DNA of 64,000 bases, from NCBI GenBank assembly GCA_034509425.1, contig JAVTVJ010000295.1, positions 327,402-391,401 of the forward strand, in the 5' to 3' direction. The position numbers were made by a program, and so were the translations under genes. Every line of letters starts with the position of its first letter. Positions within the stretch are counted from its first letter, which is position 1. The notes beneath the pieces were generated by a model that ran no database searches, was not told where the DNA came from, and worked only from the letters and a program-made list of their open reading frames with translations. The stretch comes from Eopsaltria australis (lineage: Eukaryota > Chordata > Aves > Passeriformes > Petroicidae). This document shows, one piece after another, positions 23,512 through 34,876 of this stretch.

Positions 23512-24545
23512 CAGAATTAAAGAATGTCCTGCGTTTGAAGGGACCCACAAAGATCATTGAGCCTGATGAATTCACGGTCCTGCACAGGCTCCAAGACTCA
23601 CACCATGTGCCTGAGAAAGTTATCCAAATACTTCTTGAACTCTGTCAGGCTTGGTGTTTTGACCACTGACCTGGCGAGCCTGTTCCAGTGCCCAGCCACC
23701 CTCTGGTGGAAGGAGCTTTTTCCTGATATGCAGCTGAAACTTCCCCTGACATTCCCTTGTGTCCTGTCGCTGATCAACACAAAGAGAAAAGATCAGTGCC
23801 TGCAACTCCACTTTTCCTCATGAGGAAGCTGCAGACAGCAACGAGGCGTCCCCTCAGTCTCCTCCTTCCCAGGCTGAACAGACCAAGTGACCTCAGCCAC
23901 TCCTCATAATGCTTCCTCTCAAGGCTCTTTGCCATCTTCATGAACACTAACAGCTTAATATCTTTCTTCTATTGCGGTGCCCAAAACTGTCCCCAGGACT
24001 CAAGGTGAGTCTGTCCCATAGCAGAGCAGAGCAGGGCAATCCCTCCCATTGCTTGGCCAGCAATGCTAGTCCTGGTTCCGCCCAGGACATGGCTGGCCCT
24101 CCTGGCTGCCAGGACACTGCTGACTCATATCCAACTTCCCTGCTCCTGTGCTTTTAAGAGGTGGTGCTTAAGAAGTGTCCAGCTCTGATGGACGCCAGCA
24201 CCTTCTAAGATGTTTTCCCAGGAAAACATCTATTTCCCTGAGCAACCTGAAGTTTGCTCTCCTCATGTCTAGCACTGAAGTTTTGCCAGTTTTCCTCCTG
24301 TCGCTAGAGATTTTAAACTGTATTGCTTCGTGTTTGCTGTGGCCAAAAGCAGTCGCCACTTCACTTCCAAGACCCTCTTAAGATGCAACTAATCAAGGAG
24401 GACATCTTTCCTAGTTGGCTCCCTTAGTAACTGTGCTATCAAGTTATCATCCAGGTGTTGAAGGAATCTTTTGGACCTGTTTGTACCAGCTGTGTGGTAT
24501 TCCAAGTTAATACCTAGCAAGTTGAAGTCCTGGATATGTTTCTTT
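23512..24545 (-). mobile_element. CR1 LINE 3' fragment, about 1 kb (unit 1)
   Basis: The plus strand shows the reverse complement of a CR1 tail: GAAGGGACCCACAAAGATCA, then 'aggctccaagactcacac', 'cagtgcccagccaccctctggtgg', 'ctgaacagaccaagtgacctcag', continuing to 'ccaagttaatacctagcaagt'. These blocks in this order identify CR1 and its 3' coding/UTR region. It is truncated and has no intact reverse transcriptase. The paralogue in unit 2 is at 37927-38960. Confidence 0.9.
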
Positions 24546-27500
24546 TATTCCCTGGTGATGTAAAGACAAGAGCGACATCACACACTTTGCTACTGTTAAA
24601 AGATAGAAGCCTATGAAATAGCCAGTGTTCCCTTACAATCTGTCATTGCTGATGGTCCATTGTAGGCTATATTTACAGTTTTCTTTATTTCCCTGTACTT
24701 TCCTGAACAAAGCCGAGAAAGAACATTACCCTACCTAATCATATGCTAAATTTATCCAACTGTTTTAGCCAAAATATTGAAATTATAACCACTCATTGCT
24801 ACATTGCAAATAAATTAAAAATATATAGCTTCACATGTCAAACACATCCGTGACACTCTTTTTTTGTTTTGTGTTTTTTTAAAGGCTATTTGCTGACTCG
24901 TAAGTTAAGGGGCAGTGTTTAGACCACACAGAGCAGTCATTTCTTCTCGACCTTGTTTTTTCAACCCTATTTCAATGATCTGATTTTATACTCCTCCCTG
25001 AATTTTAAGTTATTCCTCTCTGACACTGATCTTTACTACAGTTTGTTTTTGTGGGATTTTTTTCTTTTTTTCTTTTTTTGCTTTTACAAGCATACAGGAA
25101 ATCAGACAAAATTTCAATTCAATTGTAGCTGACACGACAGCTTACTACTTTTCCTCAATAGCTCCTCATGCTTTTCTTTTCTAGAGAACTCTGTATCATT
25201 CCTATATCTTGCTTAAATTTTTCAATAAAGGAAAATTAAGGATAATGGACCTACCAATTTTGTGTATCTGTCTTTTTTTTTACTAGGAAAAAGAAAGGAG
25301 ACATAAACCAAAAAGTGTTACCTAAGGGAAACTGTGTTGCATGTTGACCACATAAGGAAGTCTTTCTGCACAGTTGTGGAGAGGCTGTACCATTTACTGG
25401 CTGGTGTAAGATGTTGTTTTGATTTGCGGAAGGAAAAAGAGTAGCTCAATACCTGTAGAACACCACGCTGAAGCGGTGTACTCCAGCAAATGGATCCAAA
25501 TTACAGTTTGATGTTCACAAATGAATTGAGTTTTATTTGTTACTAAGGAATAAAATATTCAGGCTTTCATAAAACATGAACGATGAGTACATTTCCCACT
25601 GGCATATACGAGGACTTTTAATGCAGCATGTGCAGAGACAGATAATAACAGAAAAGTAGGTATCTTTTATTTGTCGCATGAACAGTTTATGCAAACCTTT
25701 GACGGAAACATGAAACAGTTTACCTAACTAAGTTTTGTTTTGACTCTTTCTTTTCTACCAGCTTCTAATTGATTCCTTTTAAAAATTGTTTGTATTGTTC
25801 ACTGTTTATGTTGTAGCTGTAAGATGTGTCATTTAGCTTTTCCTGGTCAGTCAGAAATTACATTTTATATGTTAATTTCACACGTTAATTTTACCATTCG
25901 TTGTTTGTTCTGCGACTTTTTTGTAACCATAATCTTTTACAGGGGCTAGTGGAAGATTCTAGAAGCCATTATCCCTTTGTGATTCTGCAGTGTACTGAAC
26001 AATATTTGTTACGCAATATTTTACTTAAATGAATGAATATTATTATTGTATGTATTTTCAAAGACTACTAGAGTGCCTTTGTGTAACTGAATTAAATACA
26101 ATTTAATTAACTTAAAGTAAATCAAATTACTCATTAGCACGAATAACTTTAAGCTTTAGAATGTGTTTGAATTGGGAAAACTATTTGAATACCTGGCTTA
26201 ACAGCTCCAGCGTGGTATAAAATTAATTAGCATTATACATATCTCCTTTCAAGACATGTATAGATGGGATAACATAACTGGAAAGATAAGAACTCTGAAA
26301 AATCTCTTTTAAAATTTACTAATTCAAAAAGGTATTTGCTATTGTGAGCAACTGAACTAAAGATTATCTATTGAAGAAAAAATACACTAACCCTGCAGAA
26401 GTGTTAAGAAAGGAATCCTACGTTATCTTACAATGTTATTTCAGTTGAGGTCAAATTATTTGAATTGCAATGAAAGTAGGAGAAGAAAGGACACTATTCT
26501 TAATCTTAATGAGAGTCTTTGTTTCAGAGTAGTTAAATTTTGTGATTAAAATGAAAAATCAGAAAGACATGTAGGAAAAGTAGATTTCTTTTTAACTTGA
26601 TCCGTTTCCTTAAGATGGAGTTGTACCTTTCATTTTTTTAAACTCGTTATCTTATCTGTTGTCTTTTGAAAATAATGATTTCTAAATTCATAGACTCTTG
26701 GCCACTGTGTTAGTCTATGTACTCTTTTTACTTTATTTCTTGACTTTGAAGAAATGGTTGATGATTCTGAAGTGTACCTGTACTAGATGTCACAAGTGGA
26801 GAAGACCTGAATGAGATTACTCAGAAAATCATGAAAATGTATAATACCTATAAAAAGAAAAGAAACCTATAAAATCTATTTGCTTTCATAGTAATTTTTA
26901 TTGGATTTATTTTCACCAACCAAAGTATGTTCAGGTTGCCTAAGAGGGCCTCAAGCAAGAACTGTTGCTACTGCTGAAAGTAGAAAACCATAGGGCTAGC
27001 AAAATCAGTGAGTAATATGTCAAGGTGTACCAATGCTGCCTGAGGGTAACATTCATGACACCTGAAACAAGAAAATAAAGCATGTCTTTTTTTTCTGACA
27101 ATGTAAGAATCAGAGTTGCAGAAGTGAGGTAATCGGCACCTGCTGGGTAACAGCACTCTTTTCTGTTTTTCTACCTAATAGCATGAGAGTGCTTCTTCTC
27201 AAACCAATGAAATGCTCCTCTGATAGCTGGTCTACGTCTTGACCCACAGTATATCAGTATATTTTGACATGCAGAGAAATATTAAGGCAATACATATTGC
27301 TTTAGGTATTGTGTGTACCTACAATTGGCAAAATTGAAATGAAATCTTTATTGGCTAATGAGAAGAAGCAAGCCAGTGATGGCTTTTGGAGAGACCTCAA
27401 AAGATCCTTTTGGAAATGAGATCACTGACAAATGAACTAAAGATTTGGAAGAAAGGAACCTTAGGCATATCAAAGGCGAGCAGAAGGGGAAGAGAGCTGG

Positions 27501-28131
27501 AGTAGCAGCACATTATCCTGTCGCAAGGAGGATAAAATTGTCATCAGTGATCAGAGAAACACTACACACTGATTTTGAGCCCAGTCAGTTTGAGGAAGAT
27601 TTGTCTCTGTTTTCATATGGAGAACGGTGGTAAATAGGCTAAATTAAAGACTTAAGTTACCAGAGCCAGGGCAAGAAGCACACTAGAGCTGGGTAAGAGA
27701 CTACTAGGAAAGAAGTGAGGAAATTCTTACAAATTTCTTGCCCTCTAGACAATCAGGAAGAATTTTCAGGGAGTCAGTCAATGATGTAATAAACGATGCA
27801 GCTAGAATGTAAAATCAGTGCACACCAAGAAACTAGCCAGAGATGTGTAACCAGAAGGTCAAAGGCATCAAAATACAGAGTTCAGGTGTTTAAAAAAAAT
27901 ATTCACAAGCTTTGAACAACAACAGTGATTTCTTAATTTGCAATTAAAAATTTACGTTCTGTTCCTCTATTAATTGATGCGTATTAAGGAATCAGAGATA
28001 GACCTGGGGGTGTTCAGTTGTACATTCTCTTTGGTTTCTTCTGCTCAGCACTTCTGACTCTCCATCCCAGGGCCTTGCATGTCCTTGCACTGGCTCTGAC
28101 AGCTGGTCAAGGAGACCTCAGCGTTGTTCAG
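24546..28131. other. Duplicated AT-rich DNA, no gene seen
   Basis: About 3.6 kb, repeated in unit 2 at 38961-42531 with very few differences. Contains poly-T/pyrimidine runs (25053-25080) but no gene, exon or named repeat that I can support. Confidence 0.5.
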
Positions 28132-28240
28132 CACTAAAAGCAGCAGATCCTCTTTACTCAGTCTCGTCACTGATAAGCAGACCCTGCTTGCTCAATGCAT
28201 CACTGAACAGCAGGCCCTCCTTGCTCAGTTCATCACTGGG
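28132..28240. repeat. Degenerate 35-bp tandem repeat, three copies (unit 1)
   Basis: Three imperfect copies of a block like 'actgaacagcaggccctcc' plus 'ttgctcagttcatc' follow one another. The same array is at 42532-42640. Purpose unknown. Confidence 0.6.
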
Positions 28241-28748
28241 AGCAGGTAAATATGACTAAGTTCAAGCTGCTGTATCCCAGCTTAGGCAGGGCATCCTGCT
28301 ACAGGTTTCCATTTAGAAAGCTTTTTACAGCTAAAAATGTCCACTTAATTTTTAAAATACTAAGATATTCTTCTCCCACTTTTAAGTGACTGTCTAAGCT
28401 ACATTTTCCATACTGTGCCTGCCATACTTGATTAGAACTTTCCTTCTTTTTCTCCTCTGTGTTACACATTGGCTACCTCTGAATGCCAGGCTGTGTGCAG
28501 CAGAACAACCTTGCACTAGGCAGATCATTGTAATTATGATGATGAACTTGTTAGGGTATCATCTAGTACCTCTGGATTTCCTGTGCAGATCTTGTGTGCA
28601 GACATAGAGAATGCTGAGCCTGAAACAGTACCCACCACACAGAATCCACCAGGATTCACCCTGCAGTTCCTCCTGTGCAGCAAATGGCATCCGTAAGTGC
28701 AGTTCAGCAGGCAGCTCCTAAACGTGCTTGATTTCAAACCCAGTCTTA
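28241..28748. other. Right end of unit 1, no gene seen
   Basis: Short frames only; repeated as 42641-43148 at the end of unit 2. It abuts the start block of the next unit without any intervening sequence. Confidence 0.5.
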
Positions 28749-29012
28749 GGTGTGACAGGCTTATGTCTGCACCAGGAAAATACCTGGAAAAATATTTAAG
28801 AATCTTCTTCTTAAGGAACCAGTGAAGGACCTATCCCTGCCTTTCCTCTTTTGTTCCTCCTGATTTGATAATAGCCATATATATTAGTGGTGAATAATCC
28901 TACCGGCTGGCACCATTTGTTTTTGTTGTTCTTGTTTGGGAGATTTAATTTTTTATTATGCTCCCTTCTTTGGCTGGCTGTCTTGGTCCACTCCCACTTC
29001 TGACACCAAAGA
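28749..29012 (-). mobile_element. ERV internal remnant with tRNA-Leu primer site (unit 2)
   Basis: Paralogue of 12961-13225; the primer site is at 28992-29008 and is unchanged. Confidence 0.75.
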
Positions 29013-29569
29013 TGTCCCATCCCAGAGTGAGACTTGAGGGGGAAAATCTTACCAGATTCCTATGACGAAATTAGATGCAAACAAGATTGATACTACCCTG
29101 GGAACCATTTACTGGAGAGAAAAAAAGAGACCCCAAGAGAGAGCATAGAAAAGGCAGAAGGAAAGGAAGGAAAAGGAGGAAAGAGTTGGGAGAGAAAGAG
29201 ACACAGGGCATTACTCCCACGGCTCTGGCGATCCCCCGTCGATGTTTGGTCGGCAGGTGGTGTGCAGGCACTGCGAGTGAGGACAAGGTCGTGACCGATG
29301 CTCAGTGAACAGCAGGGCTCCCGCGCTCCATGAGCATAGAACACTGAGGAGGCTTAGCTCAGAAAAGGAAATGGAACACTACCAAGGCTTTTCCTCAAGG
29401 AAATTTACAGGGACAGTACAAACACTCTCGTCCGTGTCATCTCAGCAAATACCCAGATACTTGTACGTTGGGGTGAAAAAAGATCACGCAGACTTCAGAA
29501 CATTCAGAAAACATGCATTTATTGAACAAGGTCCTACTTTTTTCAACTCTGTTTCTGCCATGCGGGACA
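29013..29569 (-). mobile_element. 557-bp LTR (unit 2)
   Basis: Same length and same TGTCCC/GGGACA ends as 13226-13782. Contains AATAAA (minus) at 29518-29523, the likely poly(A) signal for gene copy 2. Confidence 0.8.
29518..29523 (-). terminator. Candidate poly(A) signal for gene copy 2
   Basis: AATAAA on the minus strand inside the co-oriented LTR, 560 bp past the stop codon, with the same T/G-rich sequence downstream as in unit 1. Confidence 0.45.
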
Positions 29570-29681
29570 TTTCTAAAGTTGAGTGGGAGTGAGGACATTG
29601 AGTTCTACCTACATTAAGAATACTGTTTATGCAGCAGACAAAATTGTAGAGAGTGGTACATACCAGTACCATTTTCAAAAA

Positions 29682-29874
29682 AAATCTATGTGTCCTACAT
29701 AATCTATGTGCCCTACATAATCTATGTGCCCTAACTAACTCATAGGGTTGCTATGTATGTGCATGTATATATATATATATCTGTATAGGGTATATATGTG
29801 TATGTATGTATAAATATGTATGTGTGGGTATATATGTGTGTATATATATAAATATAGGTGTATATATATTGGTG
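29682..29874. repeat. 18-bp repeat (three copies) and AT/GT microsatellite (unit 2)
   Basis: 29682-29733 holds three copies of the block that occurs twice in unit 1; 29748-29874 is the microsatellite. Confidence 0.8.
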
Positions 29875-30082
29875 TGCATATGTATAAAGGGCTTTTTATG
29901 CATTAAAACCCTACAAAAGAAGAAGATAAAGACAAGCGGGAAAACCCACTCATGTCATACTCTCCTAGGTCCAGCAGAGCTGCATCATGGACTGTGGTGA
30001 CGTGCAGGGCATGTGCCAGGCTCTCTGTCCCTGCTGCCCTTGCCTCACCCATGCTTCCTTCCTGTGCCTGTGGTTCCTATGG

Positions 30083-33000
30083 TTATTCAAATTTCTGGAC
30101 CATAAGCAAAGCCCTCTTAACCCTCTCAGTACGTATGCAGTCATTGTAGTCCAGGAATACCAGAGCATCAGCTCTGGGAATGTTTGTCTCATGTACATGA
30201 CTCTTTGTCCTTGCTACGGCAGGTATTACAGTTGGTGACACATCCCTACTGGCTTCCATGTCCGGCTGTTCCACAGTCTGCTGGCTGGATCCCCGGATCT
30301 CAAGTGTAGCCCTGTCTGGAAAATCTCTTCTGATACACTCTGCAGTGTCCAGCAAATCTGGGCCATCAGCACTTGGGCGTTTCTTCTTTCCAGTGCCGGA
30401 GATGGATGTGGAGGTTAAGCGCAGACCCCTCAGTGCTCTCCCGACGCTCAGTGTTCTCTGGACAATCCTCAGCCATCTCTGTTGAGCCGGGGCATTGCTG
30501 ACTGTAGGTGCAGGAAGGCTTTGGGCATGTCCTGCAGGTTTTTCTGCTCTTGTTGATCCCTCTGCACCTAGTTCCTGGTCCTGCTCCTCCTCTGGCTTCT
30601 GGACCATAAGCAGGGCCTTCTTAACCACCTCAGTCTGGACGAAAACAGAGTAGTCCAGGAATGCCGGAGCATCAGTTGTTTGGCTGTGCACGGTGTGTCC
30701 TGGACTCTCTGTCCTGTCTGCTGAGGCTGGCATGGACTGGGCTGTGTCCAGCAGAACTGGGCTGTCGACTCTGGGGCTGTGCAGGACACGTCTCTGCCTC
30801 CTTGCTACTTTTGCTCCCATTTCTTCATCTACACTTTGTCCCTGTTCCTGCTGTTTTCCTGTCTCTTCAGAGGGCCTCTGGATGACAAGCACAGCCTTCT
30901 TAACAGCCTCACTACCTGTGTAGTCAGCTGCATTCAAGAAGACCGGCGCATCAGCCCTGGGCCTCTGTGTCTCATATACGCCCCTCTTTGTCCTGGCTGC
31001 AGTGGGTGTTGCTGCTGGTGACACATCCCTACTGGGTTCCACGTCCTGCTCTTCCACCATCTGCTGGCTGGATCCCTGGATCTCAAGTGTAGCCTTGTGT
31101 AGGACATCTTTCCTAATATACTTTGCAGTGTCCAGCAGATCTGTGTCATCAGCGCTTGGGTGCTTCTTCTCCTTCTGTCCTGTGCTGATGACCATAGGTG
31201 CAGGAAGGTTTTGGGCATGTCCTGCAGGTTTTTGTGCTCTTGTTGATCCCTCTGCACTTAGTTCGTGGTCCTGCTCCTCCTCTGGGTATTCAAATGGCTT
31301 CTGGACCATTAGCAGGGCCTTCTTAACCACCTCAGTCCGGACGAAGTCAGAGTAGTCCAGGAATGCCGGAGCATCAGTTGTTTGGCTGTGCACGGTGTGT
31401 CCTGGACTCTCTGTCCTGTCTGCTGAGGCTGGCATGGACTGGGCTGTGTCCAGCAGAACTGGGCTGTCGACTCTGGGGCTGTGCAGGACATGTCTCTGCC
31501 TCCTTGCCTCTTTTGTTCCCATTTGTTCATCTACACTTTGTCCCTGTTCCTGCTGTTTTTCTGTCTCTTCAGAGGGCCTCTGCATGACAAGCACAGCCTT
31601 CTTAACAGCCTCACTACCTGTGTAGTCAGCTGCATTCAAGAAGACCGGTGCATCAGCCCTGGGACTCTGTGTCTCATGTATGCCTGTCTTTGTCCTGGCT
31701 GCAGTGGGTGTTACTGCTGGTGACACATCCCTTTTGGGTTCCACATCCTGCTCTTCTACCATCCGCTGGCTGGATCCCTGGATCTCAAGCGTAGCCTTGT
31801 GCAGGACATCTCTCTTGTTATACTTTGCAGTGTCCAGCAGATCTGTGCCATCAGCTCTTGGATGCTTCTTCTCCTTTTGTCTTTCGCTGATGATCATAGG
31901 TGGAGAAAGGCTTTGGGCATGTCCTGCACGTCCTTGTGCTAGGGAAGTTACTCTCATCGCCTCATCAGTGCCTTGTTCCAAATCCCTCTGTTTTTCCCTA
32001 TGCTTCTCAGATCCATGGATCACAATCACAGCTTTGCTTAGGGTCTCATCTGTTGTGTACTGGACGGTGTCCAGGAGAGCCGGGCCATCAGCTGTGGGGC
32101 TGTACGGGGCATGTGTTGGGCTCACTGCCCCTGCTGCTCTGGCTGTTTCTGTCAGTGTTGCATCCATGCAGTGTTCCAGGTACTCCTGCTCTTCTGCCTC
32201 CTTGAGTCCTGGGATCACAAGTGTAGCCTTGCTCAGGCCCTCAGCCCTGACGCACTGGGCTGTGTGTGGCAGATCCAGTGCATGGGCTGTGGGCTGCTGC
32301 TGTTCCTGCTCTTCTCTCCTGTGCATTCCACTGAAGGCCCTGGACACAGCCCTTGGGGCACTCTTGAAGACAGATGTCCGCCTCTCTCGAGTCAGGGCAT
32401 CAATGACTGTGGGCGAAGGAGATCTGAAGGCAGGTCCTGCAGGTGTTCCTGCTTCTGTTGCTCCTTTCCAGCTCAGTTGCAGGTCTGGCTCTGCTTCTTC
32501 CAGCTTCTGGCCAGGTCCCGGTGTCACAGAGTGCTCCTTGTCCAGGCCCTCAGCCCTGATGGAGTGAGCTGCCTCTGGCAGAGCCTCTTTGCAGCCTGTC
32601 GGCTGCTGCCTCTTTTGCTCTCCTTTGCCTTGGGCAGCAATTAAGGCCTTCTGCAGAACACTCAGCACCTTCCTGTGTGACATCTGGCTCTCTTCAGCCA
32701 GAGTCTCCAGGAAGGCAGAGAAAGGGACGACGTAGGTGAAGGCCTGGCCTGGGTCTGGGCCAGCTGCTGCCTGCTCCCCCACCAGAGAGGGCTCTTCCTG
32801 AGCTGCTGGCGTGGCAACGGCTGTGCTGCCTTCTCCTTCATTCTCTTCATCTGTCCCTTGGAACAGCTCTGTGTCTAGTGCGTCATACCATTGCTCTTCC
32901 TCGGACAGCTCAACATCAGGGGTGTCTTCCCACCTCTTTTTCTCACACACTTCTGGACCAATGGTGTCTTCCCCCTCCTGCTCCTTGGTCCAGGCCACAG

Positions 33001-33562
33001 GCTCAGCAGCTTGGGCTCCCAGCTGCTCCAGTAGCACCTGATTGTTTATGGTGCCTTCAGGGAACCTCTTACCTGTCACCTTTGGCTGCTGTGCTGTGGT
33101 GTCCATCGTCCATGGCAGGCTCCTGGTCCTGTCCTGTCTGGTCTCAGACTGTTTCATTCTGTGGTTGGCACTCACTTGCCCAGGTGTGTCCTCGAGAGGC
33201 CCGGAGTGCCTCAGCCAAGAGCCCTGTCCTTGCCTCTGTGGCTCTCTGTCCTCCAGGCCATCCTGCTGCTGTGGCAGGGGGGCTTCCCACGAGCCGTGGG
33301 CCCGAGAGCTCCTGTGCGGCTTCTCTGAAGGCCTCCTCTTGAAGGACACGACGACCTCCTTCAAAACAGGCCTGCGCTTCTTGTGCCCGCACAGCCGTGA
33401 AGGGCTTTGGTAGCACTCGATGTGCACCGACAGCCCTGCTTGCTCCTGTTGTGCTGCTTGTTGCTGCTGGCCTGTCCCTGCATCCGCATCCCTGCACGGG
33501 GAAGCTGATACAGACACGCGGCCCGCCTGGGCCAGCTCTACTGCCGGCCGCTCCTCCTCCAT
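30083..33562 (-). CDS. Unrecognised repeat protein, gene copy 2 (1159 aa, intact)
   Basis: Near-identical paralogue of the gene at 14288-17779. ATG at 33560-33562 in the same Kozak context (frame open upstream only from a GTG); TAA at 30083-30085. Same basic N-terminus, acidic middle and two 234-residue A-B-C-D cycles followed by the long linker and terminal A' and D' modules. It is four residues shorter because 12 bp are missing in the last full D module (near 30594, KPEEEQ instead of KPFEYPEEEQ). Differences from copy 1 are scattered and include in-frame variants such as the B-module spacer EETEKQQEQGQ against EETQERQEQGQ. Both copies staying open over 3.5 kb suggests constraint or very recent duplication. 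Function unknown. Confidence 0.8.
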   Translation of the reverse strand: MEEERPAVELAQAGRVSVSASPCRDADAGTGQQQQAAQQEQAGLSVHIECYQSPSRLCGHKKRRPVLKEVVVSFKRRPSEKPHRSSRAHGSWEAPLPQQQDGLEDREPQRQGQGSWLRHSGPLEDTPGQVSANHRMKQSETRQDRTRSLPWTMDTTAQQPKVTGKRFPEGTINNQVLLEQLGAQAAEPVAWTKEQEGEDTIGPEVCEKKRWEDTPDVELSEEEQWYDALDTELFQGTDEENEGEGSTAVATPAAQEEPSLVGEQAAAGPDPGQAFTYVVPFSAFLETLAEESQMSHRKVLSVLQKALIAAQGKGEQKRQQPTGCKEALPEAAHSIRAEGLDKEHSVTPGPGQKLEEAEPDLQLSWKGATEAGTPAGPAFRSPSPTVIDALTRERRTSVFKSAPRAVSRAFSGMHRREEQEQQQPTAHALDLPHTAQCVRAEGLSKATLVIPGLKEAEEQEYLEHCMDATLTETARAAGAVSPTHAPYSPTADGPALLDTVQYTTDETLSKAVIVIHGSEKHREKQRDLEQGTDEAMRVTSLAQGRAGHAQSLSPPMIISERQKEKKHPRADGTDLLDTAKYNKRDVLHKATLEIQGSSQRMVEEQDVEPKRDVSPAVTPTAARTKTGIHETQSPRADAPVFLNAADYTGSEAVKKAVLVMQRPSEETEKQQEQGQSVDEQMGTKEARRQRHVLHSPRVDSPVLLDTAQSMPASADRTESPGHTVHSQTTDAPAFLDYSDFVRTEVVKKALLMVQKPFEYPEEEQDHELSAEGSTRAQKPAGHAQNLPAPMVISTGQKEKKHPSADDTDLLDTAKYIRKDVLHKATLEIQGSSQQMVEEQDVEPSRDVSPAATPTAARTKRGVYETQRPRADAPVFLNAADYTGSEAVKKAVLVIQRPSEETGKQQEQGQSVDEEMGAKVARRQRRVLHSPRVDSPVLLDTAQSMPASADRTESPGHTVHSQTTDAPAFLDYSVFVQTEVVKKALLMVQKPEEEQDQELGAEGSTRAEKPAGHAQSLPAPTVSNAPAQQRWLRIVQRTLSVGRALRGLRLTSTSISGTGKKKRPSADGPDLLDTAECIRRDFPDRATLEIRGSSQQTVEQPDMEASRDVSPTVIPAVARTKSHVHETNIPRADALVFLDYNDCIRTERVKRALLMVQKFE

Positions 33563-33670
33563 GCTGGCCTGTGGCCTCCTCAGCCACAGACCTGTCACTG
33601 TTGACAGTCCAGGAGAGCTGCTGCCTCACCAGAGAGGTGCTCTCCCAGGAATGGGCACTCCAGGGCTCTG

Positions 33671-33783
33671 CGCTCCTTAAATACCTTCACTGTCAGGGCG
33701 GGGCCCCGCCTCACAATGGCCTCTGCTTATTATGGCCACCGCATCACACAGGGCCACTGTGACGCACGGCCACTGTCACACAG
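33671..33783 (-). promoter_or_regulatory. Putative core promoter of gene copy 2
   Basis: TATA-like TATTTAAGGA (33674-33683) and the GC-box palindrome (33697-33710) are unchanged from copy 1, as are the TGACG element and GGCCACTGT repeats. Distance to the ATG is the same. Confidence 0.55.
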
Positions 33784-34871
33784 GGCCACGCCCCAGCTTT
33801 GCCATTCCGTTCTCTAATGCGGTCCTAAGGAAGAGGATGAAGACTTCAATGATACATGAAGAAGCAGAGAGGAGAGGAACAGTTTTTTTAGTTTTTGGAT
33901 TTCAACTTTGCTACCTGTTGGCTCAGCAAGGACTCAAATAAATAACAGTTCAGAAATGTCAGAAAGGGTGAAGAGGAAGGAGATACTGTTATTTAATTAC
34001 GTGTTTGTCCGACAAGCACTCCTCATCCTCAATCAGGAGCTTAATAAGTTTTATTTGGGAAGCAAGAAATCCTCAGGCAGATTTTGAGGTCATGGCTATA
34101 TAACAAGACATCTCTTCCTCCACATGCTCTTGGCTCTGTAATTCACGTTTTCCTTTGGCCTTTCCAGCCACTTGCAAGGTTTTTCTCTGATTCTCACTGA
34201 CATCCATTCATTCAAAATTCTTCCAGAATTTAAAGTCTCTTCTGTATTTCTGTAAAGGCTGTTATAGGCTGTCTTATGCCCTGTGGCACACACAACACTG
34301 ACCTTTTGAGGACTTCTAGGACTAGACATGACTCCGTTTTGCGGAATACTGGAAGTAGATGGGATTTGAGCTCAACAAGCCAGCTTTGGAGTGCGTATGC
34401 CTCTAATTAACTGAGTCCTTTTCATTCCCTTTTCAAATCTAAGGCGGTTTTCTTCAACACACGAAAGGGAGCACAAACTCCCTTCACAGGGATCCCTTCA
34501 CAGGGATTTTTTTCCTCATTTGTCCTCCAGGATTTAAAAAGAAAGTCTAAGATCAAGGCACACAGACACCACCATGACACATTACAGAGCCAGCTCAAAA
34601 TGTTGGCAAAGCTGTGGAGGGAACAGGGGCTCATCCTGGGCAGAAGCTAAAGAAATTGTTTGGGTTGGTGCTTAAACAAAACAAAATACACAGCTCCTCC
34701 ACATCTGCCTGAAAACTGTGCTGGCCTTAGCTGTATTTTCAGCTCTCAGTCCATGGGCTAGGCTCAGATGAGTGACATGCTTGAGAGATGCTCTTTGAGC
34801 CCAGGGAGAAATGCAGGCTGTGGCAACACAGCTGTTGAAAAACAAATCCCTCATTTTATCTTGAAACAAAA
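33784..34871. other. Upstream flank of gene copy 2, no gene seen
   Basis: Paralogue of 18001-19088; no supportable gene. Confidence 0.5.
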
Positions 34872-34876
34872 GGGAT
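34872..34876. repeat. Target-site duplication, left copy (GGGAT)
   Basis: Same bases at the same site as 19089-19093; the partner is 36013-36017. Confidence 0.85.

Larger units (their letters stand above)
12961..28748. repeat. Tandem segmental duplication, unit 1 (15.8 kb)
   Basis: Near-identity with unit 2 starts abruptly at the block TGTGACAGGCTTATG (12963; 28751; 43151 in the three units) and runs on to the next such block. In order it contains an ERV remnant with tRNA-Leu primer site, an LTR, an AT/GT microsatellite, the repeat-protein gene, a hypermutated provirus remnant, a CR1 fragment and about 4 kb of unannotated DNA. The 1388-bp length excess over unit 2 is almost wholly explained by the extra LTR and internal remnant (2508 versus 1136 bp). 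Confidence 0.95.

Noticed and set aside
23598..23823. Frames of 60-88 codons near the CR1
   Set aside because: They lie wholly in CR1 3' sequence.
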